The notes: generated by a model not told the origin, from the sequence alone. A stretch of 64,000 bases of DNA from Siniperca chuatsi (GCF_020085105.1 NC_058046.1:14101175-14165174), one strand, 5' to 3'; positions 10,291 through 22,104 are shown, counted from the stretch's first letter. A program made the numbers and translations.

Positions 10291-12700
10291 TGTTGCATTG
10301 TTTCTTATTGGCTCCACCAGCACTGCATATACAGTTATTTGGCAACACATTTAGGGGATTTTGAGACTGACAGCTCAGGCTTTTGGGAACAACAGTCATC
10401 CCTTTACAGTATTTGAGTCACACCTGTTTGGGGAAATGCTACAAGTGAAAGACATCTACAATCTCATTGACCTTATTTCCCTCATGAAGCCGATAAACCT
10501 GAAAACCTACGTGCCACAGACTGTGCACGCTTCCAAGTGCTGCTGCCTTTCCGGCTTTAGCTGTTACTAGGAAAAGAGATGTGAAACTTAACAGACGTGG
10601 CATTTATATTGATACGAAGAATGCAAAATGGTGTTTGTGTTGGTAAGATGAAGAAATATAGACCAGAGTCCTGCAAAATGGACGTTGAGCCTGCAGTAAC
10701 TTAACCCAAGGTGTATATTACTAAATGTCTGTGTTAAGCATTCAGTTTTCATAGTTAGTAGAATTCAGCCGCAAGGTGAACTGCACTTATTTTGTGGCAG
10801 AAGAAAAATTACATCTAAAACAGAGGGGGTATTAAGCCTGCCCTCGAAAGTTGGAATGGGCTATTTAGGCCTTTTTGCTCAGATTGAAAGTCTTCAAGGG
10901 TCAACAAATCAAGCGACCGATTCTAACCTTTATTGCATTTCATTTTTGTGTTGATTCAATGGCTTGACTCAGATAAATCCTGATTTTTTTTTTAAATCAC
11001 AGATAGCAGCAGGTTGGGGGAGACTAAAACATGTATTTACCTCCTGAAAATTCATAAATCACAAAGAGTTTATAATGCTTGATCATTTTTAAATATTTGC
11101 ATGATCATAGCTCCAATATGGACTTGACATTTACATTATGATAGGATTAGCAATGTATGATACTGACATTAGCACAACTACATTGTTGACACACTCCAGT
11201 GTATTGTATTGTCTTTGATGCGAGTTATCAAAGCAGAATCTTCTCAGTAACATTCCTGGGCTTTTCCTTTGACGAATCATCCAGCCTGATGTCAGCTGCC
11301 TGAACCGTATGGAGTCTAAACTCACTGAGCCTACATGGTGAATGAGCCGGCCTGTTGGTATTGATTTCATGTTGAAGTTGGTTGTGGGGGTCATTGTCTT
11401 CAAGTAAGCCATACAACAATAGTGAATCATGCAAGATTGGACCTTTGACCTTTGCACTTCTCGTCAGCATTTGTGCCTTTTTTGCTCGCAGTTTCATTTT
11501 AACTGTCATTTGGCAGCAAACACACAGACGGAACTTGAGCCTTTGCAGCCAAATAATGTTATGGTTAAGTTAGATTTTTCATTTAAAAGCAGACACCAAG
11601 TACCACCAAGTTTGATAAATGATTCATAATAATTTATTGTGCAACATTTCAGGTGTTTTCTTACATTGTCCACCTTAATATTAATACAATGTATTTCAAA
11701 AACAAGTATACAAATAATGAAAAACAAAGCTGTCAACTTGCAGTTATTTTAACCAACCTCAAGTCAGCATTCAATTTAAGCATTTAGCAGAATTACAAAT
11801 CATACTGTGGAACATTATAATAGATGAGCAGAGCCTGATTATCTATAGATGTTTCCATTACCTTTTAACACACACTTCTTTCTCTGCACTGTTTTCATAT
11901 AAATAAAAATGTAGGCTTTTCCTGCCTTTTTCAGAGTTTGTAGCTCTGTGATTCATCAGCACACAAACCCATATACTGTACATCATAACAGAACGTCTCA
12001 TTTGTAACAAGAATGTTAAATAATCCTATTTTATTTAAAAGCCCTAGAAATAGCTGAATCTGAAATTACTTTACCTGCAGATTTATCAGTTTTTTGATTT
12101 TAGAATTCATTTTTTGAAGTTTTGATTGAAGGACATTTCAATTTTTTTCTTATACCTTGAGACTGTAAAACATTTGTTTTTACCTTTGACGTTTGAAATT
12201 ATATTGAATATATTGATGGCTTAAGAAAGTTTCATAAAGTTATCTTACTGTATGGCATGGCACTTTCATAACAGTTTCATTTTGAAAGTCAAATAAGCAC
12301 AACATAATCACAAACCGCTTTAACTATTAAAAAAAGAACACCAATAATTTCATTACTCTCTTTTTTTATTTATTATTATTAGGCCTACCAATAGCATCAT
12401 GCAGTTGTGGGTTGTTGTTGTTTGTTTGTTTTTTTCCATTTTCTTCTGTCTTTACAAAACGATGTGTATGACATAATTCCCCCACATACCAGTGTAACAT
12501 TAAACAGAGACATTTCTTACAGTAGGCTAACTTATAAAACTAAGCGTCTTTTTAGCTTCATTATTTCAGCCTATTTGTCTATTGAACCCTTTGGTGCTCA
12601 TTTGTTGGATGACCACAAATGACCTCTTCTGAACATGCTTAAATGCTCATTGATTAAACTTTGTATTCAAAACTAATTGCTTTCATTACAGCATGCAGGT
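10291..12700. other. Intergenic DNA between the tail-to-tail genes
   Basis: AT-rich sequence with no convincing coding frame. Candidate minus-strand polyadenylation signals for nkx6.3 (TTTATT read on the plus strand) lie at 12365-12370 and 11633-11638. The first would give a 3'UTR of about 390 bases, the second about 1.1 kb. Nothing else is recognised. Confidence 0.6.
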
Positions 12701-12713
12701 CTGCTGAGAAGCT

Positions 12714-12741
12714 TGTGTGTGTGTGTGTGTGTGTGTGTGTG
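12714..12741. repeat. (GT)n microsatellite in the nkx6.3 3'UTR
   Basis: Fourteen GT units on the plus strand. In the nkx6.3 mRNA this is a (CA)n tract starting about a dozen bases after the stop codon at 12753-12755. Confidence 0.95.
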
Positions 12742-12752
12742 CATGAAGTTTG

Positions 12753-14428
12753 TTAGACTTGGTGTGGCCCGAGGCGCAGGACGGAGAAAGCCCTGCGGTG
12801 TTTACGCAGCAGCAGCCGGATCTTATCGTCGTCAGAGTCGGGGTCCAGAGGCTTGTTGTACTCCTCGTCCTCCACCTCGTTCTCCGAGGCCTCCCCGCTC
12901 GGCACCGCGTGGCTGGCCTGCGTGGAGCTCGGCTCCGAGGCGCTCTTCTTCCTCCACTTAGTGCGTCGGTTCTGAAACCACACCTAAATACAACGGGGGG
13001 GGGTTACTCTCTGTGAGTGTGACTGACTCGCGACGATGAATGAACTTGTATCTTGTATTGCTCAACAGGTGCCAACCATTTTCCATTAAGGAAGTAGACT
13101 AGCTGTTTGCGTGGGAAGTAACCTGTTGTTGGTTCTCTTGGCCTCCTTGTGTGATACTGGCACATTGTTACACACTTGTAAGTAATTAAGTAAGTAAACT
13201 TAAATTCTTTTGCACTGTTCAAAACAAAAGTTACAAGTTACTTAACAGGTGCACCTAAAACCAAACATAGAGACATTCAACTAAATATAAAAAGAACAAC
13301 ATAAAACCATTGGAGTAATACGTTTTAAAGCCACCTTATAAGTTGTAAGGCACCTCACACAAAAGCAGCATTTTAACAGCTTTGATGTAAATGTGCTGTT
13401 CTCTTTACCTTGACCTGTGATTCAGTCATGCCCAGAGAATAAGCCAGTCTTGCTCTCTCAGGCCCAGCCAAGTACTTGGTCTGCTCGAATGTTTTCTCCA
13501 GAGCAAATATCTGATGTCCACTAAATGTTGGTCTGGTGTGTTTCTTCCTGCCTGACATCTCCCCAGAGGTCCGCTACCTGGAAACATGGGGGCAGCATCA
13601 TCCACATATATTCATAAAAGTGACATTCTATGAATATTTGATTGGACGTTTGAAATGCCACATATACTGTCAACCCCCACTAATTCTTGTTTTTGTATTT
13701 TCTTTTAGATTATATCCCTTAAAATGTACATTTACACTAAACACCTAAAATATTAATAACATGTTGAATAGTATTTTATATAATCTAAACATTACTCAGT
13801 TTTTCAGAACAATACAAAAGGTCAGTTTTTGAAGTTACTGTATATACTGTATATTTCTGTTATCAGTTATTAGATTGAATTTGTGTTTTTCAGTAAAGAT
13901 GAATGACATTCTAGCATCACTAAAAGGTCACACGTCTTGTTGAGTCCTCAGAGACAGACACAGGGAAGTTGATGCGCTGGATGTTGAGTCCAGTCTGCAG
14001 TATTTAGACTCACTGTTGGTGCATTGCTGCCTCCCTCCTCTCCAGTCACAGCCGCTCTCCGCCCAGCAGCTCACACTGCGACCCTTCATGGGGCACTCGG
14101 CACCTGGCTTGGAGAAGCCGCCCAGGTTGGAGTTGTAGTCTCGGTTATAGTACATGGACGTGCTGGTGACGGAGGGGCCAAACCCTCCCATTGTGGAGTA
14201 TCCGGACAGCAGGGTGGTGGTGCCCGTGGAGCCCATTCCCACCATGGAGCGGCTCAGGATGTCGCTGATGCCGTGAGGGGTCCCTGCCTGCAGCTGGCTG
14301 TTGAGGCCCGGGTTGAGCTTGTAGAAAGAGTTGGGCACTGAATACTGGCACACCGGTGCCTTGAGGTCCGATGGGAATTGGTTCAGGCTGTTGTTGAACA
14401 GGAAAGACCCCTGGATGTTTGGATCCAT
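12753..14428 (-). CDS. nkx6.3: NK6 homeobox 3 transcription factor
   Basis: Homeodomain repressor used in vertebrate gut endoderm and hindbrain patterning. Minus-strand exons are 14428-14014, 13551-13409 and 12983-12753, giving about 262 residues against 265 in human NKX6-3. The N-terminus ([14 protein letters not shown]...[17 protein letters not shown]) matches NKX6-3 and not the longer NKX6-1/6-2 forms. An eh1/TN-type motif GISDILSR lies at 53-60; the Groucho-binding role is known for the family. The homeodomain (about 139-198) contains [21 protein letters not shown] and [12 protein letters not shown], with the usual intron between SQVK and VWFQ. The C-terminal [22 protein letters not shown] block is family-specific. 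The intron 1 acceptor is uncertain: only the one ending at 13552 keeps frame with the strong donor after 14014, and it shortens the linker before the homeodomain. Confidence 0.94.
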
Positions 14429-14960
14429 GGGGAGTACACTGTAACTCTGCCTCCAGGTCTCAGTAACACATCCAATAAGATCCAGGCAGGAAAAGACCTC
14501 TGATGGGCCCACAACAAGTTCTCTCACGCACAGGCGATGTCTGGATCTGGGATCACACCCACCGTCCCCAGATATTATTTAATAATAATTAAGAGCACTA
14601 ATAGCAATTTTAACAAAATCCCTGGTGTTTGTCAAAGTTGCTGCCACATCAGAAACACTGCAGCAGCAGATAAACTCTTCACTCTCGCCCTTCACCTCTT
14701 CTCAGCCACAGTGTGGTCTGTGATAATCCCATATCTGACGTCTTGGGCGAGTCCTCTGGACGCAGATTTTAGCACTTTCCTAAAGACATGAGTCTCCTGC
14801 CGGCTCTCTCCTCAGATATCATAAATAAGCAGTATCTGGAAATGGAGTGGCACCTTGATAAAGATAGGCCACATTAGAATGCAGCCTGGGATTGGCCTGG
14901 GTCTCACAGCTTTAATGCCTTCCCATTGGCTCCTCTCTGAAAGCCAAGCCTTTTATTGGA
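14429..14960 (-). promoter_or_regulatory. nkx6.3 5'UTR and proximal promoter region
   Basis: Upstream of the nkx6.3 start, read on the minus strand, are a TATA-like TTATTTATG near 14820-14828 and paired GATA cores near 14859-14870. CCAAT boxes lie near 14889-14895 and 14924-14930. This spacing fits a start site about 350-400 bases before the ATG. GATA sites would suit an endodermal gene. The start site itself is inferred. Confidence 0.45.
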
Positions 14961-16111
14961 AGGCAGCAGATTAATAGTGTTTTGAACAGGTGGAGTGGGA
15001 ACAAGTAGATTTTTTGATGGCCTGCCATGTCTGACCAAGTGTGGTGGAGCGGTGGCAGCTGAGCCTGGAGTGCACAGAGGAGGAGAAGAGGAAGGGTTAC
15101 TCTGTTTCTTGCTTTAATACTGGAGAAATGTAGTTTTGAAACACACAAGTATATTGTTTTGTGTGCAGAACATAACCATAACCCAAACAAAACAAACTCC
15201 ACATGTATACACCAGTTCATGTCAGTTAAACCGTTGTATATCTGATTCTTTTAATGGATAGACTAATCCATATAAAGTAAAGTGTGGGGGATTTTATCAT
15301 TAGTTGGTTTTCTGCTGCTATTCCACTCTTTAGAAATGTATTCAGAAAAGGCAAAGACATTGTCAAAAAGATATTCAATCAAATCCAAATCTGGACCTTG
15401 AACTTTTTTAAACAGTGTTTGTCTTACTTTAAATTATGATATAAAGTAGACGGTAGAGAATGAAATGAATTTTGTTTTCCACCTCATTCAGTTTACAATA
15501 TTCATAGATCCTCTTAGCTTCATCCACTGTGCTGTATCTTCCACATGGCAACACACCACTTCTTATCTTATCTACGAGTGTGTACGAATATGAGTGTTGT
15601 AAATCTATCATATTAATGTATTATAGGGTTTGTATTAGAAAACATGGAAATATTCAGAACAAGTAACTGTTTCATTTTACTGTTTAAGATTTAATAACAT
15701 CCATAAAAGCCTGTATTAGAATATATTAACTATATTAATTGAGGAAATAAATTATTGTGATTTATATGAAAGTATAAAATTCAAACAACAGATCTAGTTT
15801 CAGAAAATATCTAATCTCTTATAGTGTGCAATTGCTTCAGGGAACATTTATAGCTTGTGCTGTAGTTTGATCAATTTCATCATATGTTGTAAGAGTTTGA
15901 GAACAGTTACTACTCCCAGCTGGTTAAACCTCTCTCTTCCTAAACAGGAACAAACCTGGTATGAGGTTGGTATTAGGCCACATTAGATTTAGATTTGAAT
16001 TTATTTCAGTATAATTCAGAAATAAGAACAAGAATCTGATATACAAATGAATGGAAAAACTGTGACTATCCACTAGCACTACATATGAAAAGAGAAGCTG
16101 AGGTTTTATTG

Positions 16112-16230
16112 AGCTTAATTCAGAATCAGAATCAGAAATACTTTATTGGTCCCCGAAGGGAAACTCTTTGTTACAGCAGCTCGCCTTTACGTCAGTGCAC
16201 ACAGGAGAAAGTACTAGCAAAAAATATAAT
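16112..16230. mobile_element. Fragment of a teleost non-LTR retrotransposon-like repeat
   Basis: It contains the signature CAGAATCAGAAATACTTTAT followed by TGGTCCCCGAAGGGAAA and CAGCAGCTCGCC. This block recurs across percomorph genomes, most often as the 3' tail of a retrotransposon. The exact family is not assigned. Confidence 0.55.
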
Positions 16231-16659
16231 ACAAAACACTATAAAACAGGTCAGAAAATAAATTAAGTACCAGGTATAAGATAAAATAATTCCATTTTAT
16301 TTTCAACCATTTTAACTATAATAGAGTTGCAATTGTTATATGATGTCTTATAATGAACTCTATGAACACATTTAGTCATACAAATGTTAATATTATGTGA
16401 CTTACTGTTATGCTTTTCGAATTGGGGCGGAAACATCAATGTGGTTTTTAACTCACAATGTATTTTAGGAGTGGCCTGCAGTGTCTGGGGGATGAGATTT
16501 CTGGAGAAAAATCATGTGATTTTTTTTGTCACAGTAGGAGAATAACTAGTAACTTTCCAAGAGTGATGATGTCATTTTGGATTTACAGTCGTTGCCCCAT
16601 CCTGTCACATGATCGGCACTGCTAACCAATGAGGACTAAAGAAACGACAGCGTATGTGT

Positions 16660-16674
16660 CCTGTAGAGGGCGAC
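16660..16674. promoter_or_regulatory. Candidate CTCF site between nkx6.3 and neurl3-like
   Basis: CCTGTAGAGGGCGAC matches the CTCF core CCASYAGRKGGCRS at all but one core position. It lies between two divergent genes with presumably very different expression, where an insulator is plausible. Motif match only. Confidence 0.4.
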
Positions 16675-17278
16675 AAAGCTCTGCCCACGCTGGTGTGAGA
16701 TAAACCAGCAGCAACCGAGGAAATTTTAAAGTATGCACTTTTGCACGTTCTCATCATATAACCATGTATGAAATTCCTTCAAATCCACAGGGACAATCAG
16801 GGAAATGACAGCCAGTAGTTTGGTGGTATTTTCCATGATGTGTTGAATCAGAGGAATTTCCCAACGTTTCTCTAAAAGGAGGTCATGTAGCATTGTATTT
16901 CTTAAAGAGTGTTTTGTTCTGCGGATCTGATAAAATGGCAATATCGGGGTCAGGCATTCAAATATTAGATTCACTTCAGCTTAGAAGAACAAAGTCTGGT
17001 CAGTGTGCGCACAGCGTCATATTTCAAAATCTCAAAAGAGGAAAAAGATACATTCCATTTTACGGTAAACGCAAGCAAGCAAAGTAAACTGATATATGAA
17101 AGTTAGTTGCATACACTTGGCTGTTCACTTCCTCTATGTCATTGTTTCAAATATAGTATAATTGCTACATAGTATTTTTAATCTGTTGTATTTTGTGCAC
17201 AGAAATGTACATACATGTGTGTTTGCATGGCCTTTTTCTTTCAGCATAAAGCACAATCACAAGACGATGACAAATAAT

Positions 17279-17290
17279 GAAAGTGAAACT
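17279..17290 (+). promoter_or_regulatory. Interferon-stimulated response element upstream of neurl3-like
   Basis: GAAAGTGAAACT is an exact ISRE core (reverse complement AGTTTCACTTTC), the site bound by ISGF3 and IRFs. It lies about 270 bases before the start codon at 17553. A second, weaker IRF-like GAAAGAAAGTG is near 17529. Mammalian NEURL3 (LINCR) is known to be induced by inflammatory and interferon signals, which agrees. Confidence 0.6.
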
Positions 17291-17552
17291 GTTGTACGCT
17301 ATAGTTTGTTTTGCTGTTGAAAAAGTCACTGACTTAACAGAGACTACTTAACTACAGGTAAATTTCCATAGTTTGCTACCTCCCTAAGTCCCTCCCTTTT
17401 CCCTTTGCACTTGAAGCAGGGGATGTTTGTGTTTTGAAACCACACGTGTTTTAAAGCCAGCCAACGCTCCCATTTTTCATGACAACTAAACCAAGAAAGT
17501 ACCTGAGCACATCTCCTCTCATGATACGAAAGAAAGTGTCTGCCTCTTCAAG

Positions 17553-19992
17553 ATGGTGAAGGAGAGTGGCAACGAGAACTCTGGTGAGATATTTATTCTT
17601 GGTTTTCAGTCTTTACAGAGAACTTGCTTTACAATACTGCTTTAAATGTCTATAAGATCCTGTTAACCACAATTTGTCAAGTTACATTTAGGTAGCCACT
17701 ATATATGAAGTTAATACAATTTTACAGTTTAGTAACAAATGTTTTTTAATGTTGCTAATTTTAACAGTGGTTTAACATCTAACAGTTTTTAGTAAATGTC
17801 GACAAAACAGATGCTTTTATGACAAAGGTATATTACTTTGGTATGAAAACAGCTATTATAGCTCCGTTTTTTTAATGGACAATAAAAACATATCTATTTT
17901 CCTAATTTTGTCCAGAGCTACTGAACGCCACTGTTCTGTCCATTGAGAACGTGACCATTGTTTTTAAAAATCTGATTAGGTGTTAATCAGTGTTTTAGAC
18001 CAGATGATTAGCACATGAGGAAGAAGACTTGGCAATAAATAGGAGGAAGAAAGGATTTATGACCAGTGCGTAAAGTGTGAAATAAGGGAGATGAGAGATA
18101 ACTAGAAACTAGGTTTTACTGGAAATGCTCAGCTGGTCACTGATGAGTAAAAGGCTTCACATACAGCAAGTAGTTGCTACACGTGTGAGTCACACCTGCA
18201 ATCTAAATCTTCACGGGATGGCTAGTGGGTTATCATTTACTGCACCTTGTCCTTTGACAAATTAACAAATGCTTTGATTAAATTCAGTGTTCACTTTAAT
18301 GAGTAACCTTTGCATGAATGAAACACCTTCACCAGTTCCTCAAAAGTGAAAACACAAGTGTCTGCTACTTGAACTATTACTTGATTACAATTTTATCTGC
18401 TGTTATAGCTATAAAATCTCCGTCGGAATCTGTATTGCTGCAGTAAAGCAAAACATTAACTGGCATCCGGTTAGATTAAAGAAGAAACATTGGCGATGTG
18501 GTCATAATGAAACTGTTTGAGTTTATTAGAATTAATTATCTATGATTTAAATAATGGAATCATACAACCAATTTTCATTAGTAACATTAAACGTAAAAGG
18601 AGAAATTAATTAATAATAAGAGGAAAATTCTCCATGTTATTATTCACTTCTTATAGTCCAAAATGAGTACAGTGCAATGTATTGTTTACTACACTGTATT
18701 CAGGTGGCGGATGCAAAACTTCCCAGCTTGTTGTTGTCTGTGACACATGCACATTTTTTGCAGATGTAATCTACATGCTTGGACCGAAAAGGAATTCACT
18801 GTATGCATGGCTTGCACATCAAGATTCATAACTGTGTTTTTGTTCCTTTGCAGTTGCTGGGTCAGAGATGTCACACAGGTGCGGCCGGTCCTGCCTCGGT
18901 CCTCTGACCTTCCACTGTCAGTCGGTGGGAGACATGGTCCGCCTGAGCCAGGGGTGTCTACTCGCAGAGAGGAGGGAGGACACGTTCAGGAACGGCCTGG
19001 TGTTCAGCAGCCGCCCAGTGAAGGTCCAGGAGAGGATTCGTCTGAGGGTGGAGAAAGATTTGTTTAATTGGCACGGAGCTCTGCGCGTGGGCTTCACCAA
19101 CGTGCCGCCCTCAGCCAGATCTCTGCCTCTGCCCCAAATGGCCATCCCCAACCTCACTGACCTCCCCGGGCACTGGGCTGCTCCCCTGCATGAATCCTAC
19201 TGCCAATCAGGTTCAGAGCTGGAGTTCTGGGTTTCCTGTGGAGGCACCATATACGTCACAAGCAACAACATCAGGCAGCACAAGCTACTAACGGGAGTGG
19301 ATCTCCGCCAGCCGCTGTGGGCCATGATAGACATCTACGGTCAGACGTGCTCCATTTTCCTCCTGGGTATGTTTACTATTAAATAACAATGACGTGTTGT
19401 TGGCCGTACTGCCTGTTTTTCTTGTTCTTATTTATTTGTTGACAATGCCAAGTAATTGTGTGAATGGATAAATAGATGAAATGCCTCTACTCGTTGCTGC
19501 AGGCTCAGAGAAAAGGGGGCTGTTTTGCACCAGAAGGTCCTGTCCAGCACCTGAACGCCTCACCTTACCTAATGTTGACAACCACTTCAGTTTGATTCCT
19601 GACGCGTCGAGCCTCTATGGAAACAGCGAGGAACGCATCTCATGTCTTGACACGGAAGTCCCAGGAGGTAAGAAAGAGTCCCTTCAACGAAATACTGATA
19701 CCTGATGTCAGACCAGAGAGCAGGAGGATGTAATCAGTGAAATCAGCTGTTTGCGTTGATTTAAAACATAGCACACGTTTGCCTATCTCTGATGTCACTC
19801 TCTGTTTTGATCACAGGTGAAGGCAGAGTAATGGACTGTGTGGTGTGCATGGTTAAAGAGGCCAGAATCACTCTGCCTTGTGACCACAGGTGTTTGTGTA
19901 ACCACTGCGCCTCCAGGGTCTTCCAGCAGTTTGGCACCTGTCCGCTGTGTCGACAGGAGATCAGAGCTCCATGTGTCACTGGGACTCTTTAA
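17553..19992 (+). CDS. neurl3: Neuralized-domain RING E3 ubiquitin ligase, NEURL3-like
   Basis: A single NHR domain plus a C-terminal RING points to a ubiquitin ligase of the NEURL3/LINCR type; NEURL1 has two NHR domains. Exons are 17553-17583, 18854-19366, 19503-19667 and 19817-19992, all phase-compatible, giving 294 residues (human NEURL3: 262). The NHR domain spans about 28-180, with conserved blocks GLVFSSRPVKVQERIRLRVE, GALRVGFTNVPP and LWAMIDIYGQTCSIFLLG. A low-conservation linker (182-236) follows. The RING at 244-285 reads C-x2-C (244, 247), then PCDH (258, 260), C264, C267 and CPLC (278-281), as in Neuralized proteins. The first exon is tiny (10 codons); its start context AAGATGG is good. 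A polyadenylation signal lies at 20537-20542. NHR domains bind targets or lipids; the substrate here is unknown. Confidence 0.88.
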
Positions 19993-20082
19993 GCTCCAAG
20001 ACACCAGGCAGGAATCCCCAAATACAAGCTACTGAGTGACTGTAACAAAGCAAACACAATGATCAGCACCTACTGAATGAGT

Positions 20083-20190
20083 CCTGGTAGCCCTGTGGTT
20101 AAGGAGGTTGGCCATGTGGCCACAGTGTCCCAGACTGAAGCCCTTTGTCACATATTATTCAACTCTCTCTTCCTTAATATGTAAATGTTG
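20083..20190 (+). mobile_element. Degenerate tRNA-derived SINE in the neurl3-like 3'UTR
   Basis: A box-A-like stretch GCCCTGTGGTTAAGGAGG starts it. A body resembling GGCCATGTGGCC follows, with a CACATATTATTCAACTCTCTC tail-like region. This matches the general layout of percomorph tRNA SINEs ending in CATGTCATTCCCC-type tails. The box B is poorly kept, so it is an old copy. Confidence 0.45.
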
Positions 20191-20536
20191 TACAGCATGT
20201 GTAAGATAAGATCTATTGAGATGTTGATGTGAAGATATTAAGCAGGACTATTTTCTGATCATGTAAAAGAATGTGTGAAAAATGAGGAAACTGCACTTTT
20301 AATGTGATTGCTAAATAAGGACAGAGACAAACATCACACATTTTGGTGTGGACAATCAATGACTTATAACATATTTATTGCTCACGGCATAGCGTGTAAT
20401 GTAATTTACATGTTTTCACTGTACAGTATATTTTGCCTCCTTGATGTTGTAAATCTTAAATCAATCTTTATTTTTTTTATTTATTTTTGATCTCTGAAAA
20501 TGTTTTTATATTATTTGATTGTCAAAATAAGTATAT

Positions 20537-20542
20537 AATAAA
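20537..20542 (+). terminator. Polyadenylation signal of neurl3-like
   Basis: AATAAA about 545 bases after the stop codon at 19990-19992, followed by a T-rich downstream stretch. It is the best cleavage signal after this gene. Confidence 0.6.
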
Positions 20543-21164
20543 ATTTCTTATGTCTATGACGATCTTCTCTTTTATGTTATTCTTATTTTTGTTGAATATT
20601 TATTGTAAAATGTTTGTGTGATATGGATTCCTGAAACTTATGTGCCTGTAAGCTGATAAAGGTAATATCCATTCCTTGTCAGCATTTATTAAATGAGACT
20701 TATTAAGAGAATTTGACAAAGCAATCTCCGGTCAAGGTCCAGTTACTCGCTTGTTTGGAAATGGACCTTGAGTAGAGATAATTTTGTCAACAGCTCTTTT
20801 CAAGGTCAGGAATGAACTGTCAAGCTCAAAATAAGAACATGTTTTCAGATAAGAGCATGTTACTCATATTCATTTTGGAAATGGAAACTTGTTGCAAAAA
20901 ATTATTTGTAATTTTGAAAAGGAATACAATATTAGCACATGGCAGAAATCATTAATCTTCAATCCATGTGCACACTAAAGAAAGACCACTGAGGAAACTA
21001 AATTTACAGTTCCTAATCATTGCTCAGGTGGCACCAGGAGCCTGAAAAACATTCAAATACTAGTTAATCAGTCAACAAAACCACTGTCCCCTGACTTAAC
21101 ATGAATACAGTGCTTACATTTATTATTATTATTTGTGTAAATTATGTAGCATATCTTTAAAAGG

Positions 21165-21985
21165 TTCTTCAAATGTGGAAGTGCATCACTCAGCTAGTTT
21201 CATTATTACTTGTTTACAATTATAGCCATTTTTATAGCTTTTAAGTGTCCATCAAAATCAACGTTATCAGTCCATAAAAACAAATGATTAACAAAACTGG
21301 TTAAAATAAAGCAAAATACAAGCAAGGTCTTTTGTTGTTTGACCTTGAAGATCACGTGCAAGAAATTAGCACCATCAGCACCAAATGTTTTTTAATCCAA
21401 ACCTGAAGGAGCTTCATGTGTTAACAGAAGCTTGGGTATCTGCTGATTTGCTACATGTAGGTTAAAGGATCTCACCTTCTGTCTGACATTCGCTGATTGT
21501 CTTGCAGATTTAATCTTCCTGATAGGACTGAAAAAGAATCTCAAATGCAAACACAGGCTTTGTCTTTTCTATATAACGTAACCCTTGTGGTTTGCATGTC
21601 AAGGATATGCATTCCAGCAGCATATACTGTACGTCACGAGCAACAGCAGATCAAACTAATAACAGGGGTTGACCTCAGCCACCTGCTGAGGGCCATGATA
21701 GACATCTATGCACTGACATACTCTATTTACTGGGTAAGTTTAGGTTATGAGGTTCATTTCCTGTATGTTGTACAGGCTCTTTTTTTCTTGTTCTTCTCAT
21801 TTATTGGCCTGAAATTTCACATGTATTTACCAAAACCCAATAATAGTATATGAATATATGACAAAATGATTACAGTTTGAACTGTGTTCCTGAATGTACT
21901 CAAGTTAAGGAAGCTTTTATGAAACAGCAATGAACGCATCCTTTATCTTGCCGTGGAAATCCCACCAGATCACAATCAATGTCAG
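21165..21985 (+). pseudogene. Decayed partial tandem duplicate of the neurl3-like gene
   Basis: The 3' half of an NHR exon is recognisable near 21617-21733: LITGVDLSHLLRAMIDIYAL against LLTGVDLRQPLWAMIDIYGQ in the intact gene, ending at a kept donor GTAAGT (21734). A second match at 21910-21968 (GAAACAGCAATGAACGCATC) corresponds to the next exon (GAAACAGCGAGGAACGCATC near 19620). Intron 1 sequence is also similar (21205-21300 against 18370-18480). The 5' half of the NHR exon and the RING exon are missing, so no functional protein is possible. It is a segmental tandem copy, not a processed pseudogene, because introns are included. Confidence 0.75.
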
Positions 21986-22104
21986 CTGGCAGCATTAAAC
22001 ATAAAAGAGAAAACCATTCTGTTGTGGAGCAACTTATTGTTTTGCACCTTGCACACAGGTAATAGAAACAACATTTAGTGACTTACTGATTTTATGGGGC
22101 ATAT

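Larger units (their letters stand above)
14961..17552. other. Intergenic region between divergent nkx6.3 and neurl3-like
   Basis: Shared upstream region of two divergently transcribed genes. It holds a retrotransposon tail fragment (about 16112-16230), a CTCF-like motif (16660-16674), an ISRE (17279-17290) and a CACGTG E-box near 17443. Otherwise it is AT-rich with no supported gene. Confidence 0.6.

Noticed and set aside
12677-13016. Plus-strand open frames over the nkx6.3 last exon
   Set aside because: They are antisense shadows of the homeobox exon, GC-rich and without family similarity.
14024-14341. Plus-strand open frame of 105 residues
   Set aside because: Antisense to nkx6.3 exon 1; no splice or start context supports it.
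12753-14428. Calling the homeobox gene nkx6.2 because an INPP5A relative is next to it
   Set aside because: The N-terminus (FLFNNS, VCQYSV.NSFYKL) and C-terminus match NKX6-3; NKX6-2 has a longer, different N-terminus.
20083-20190. Possible tRNA gene
   Set aside because: It has a box-A-like stretch but no convincing box B, anticodon stem or acceptor pairing; better explained as a tRNA-derived SINE.
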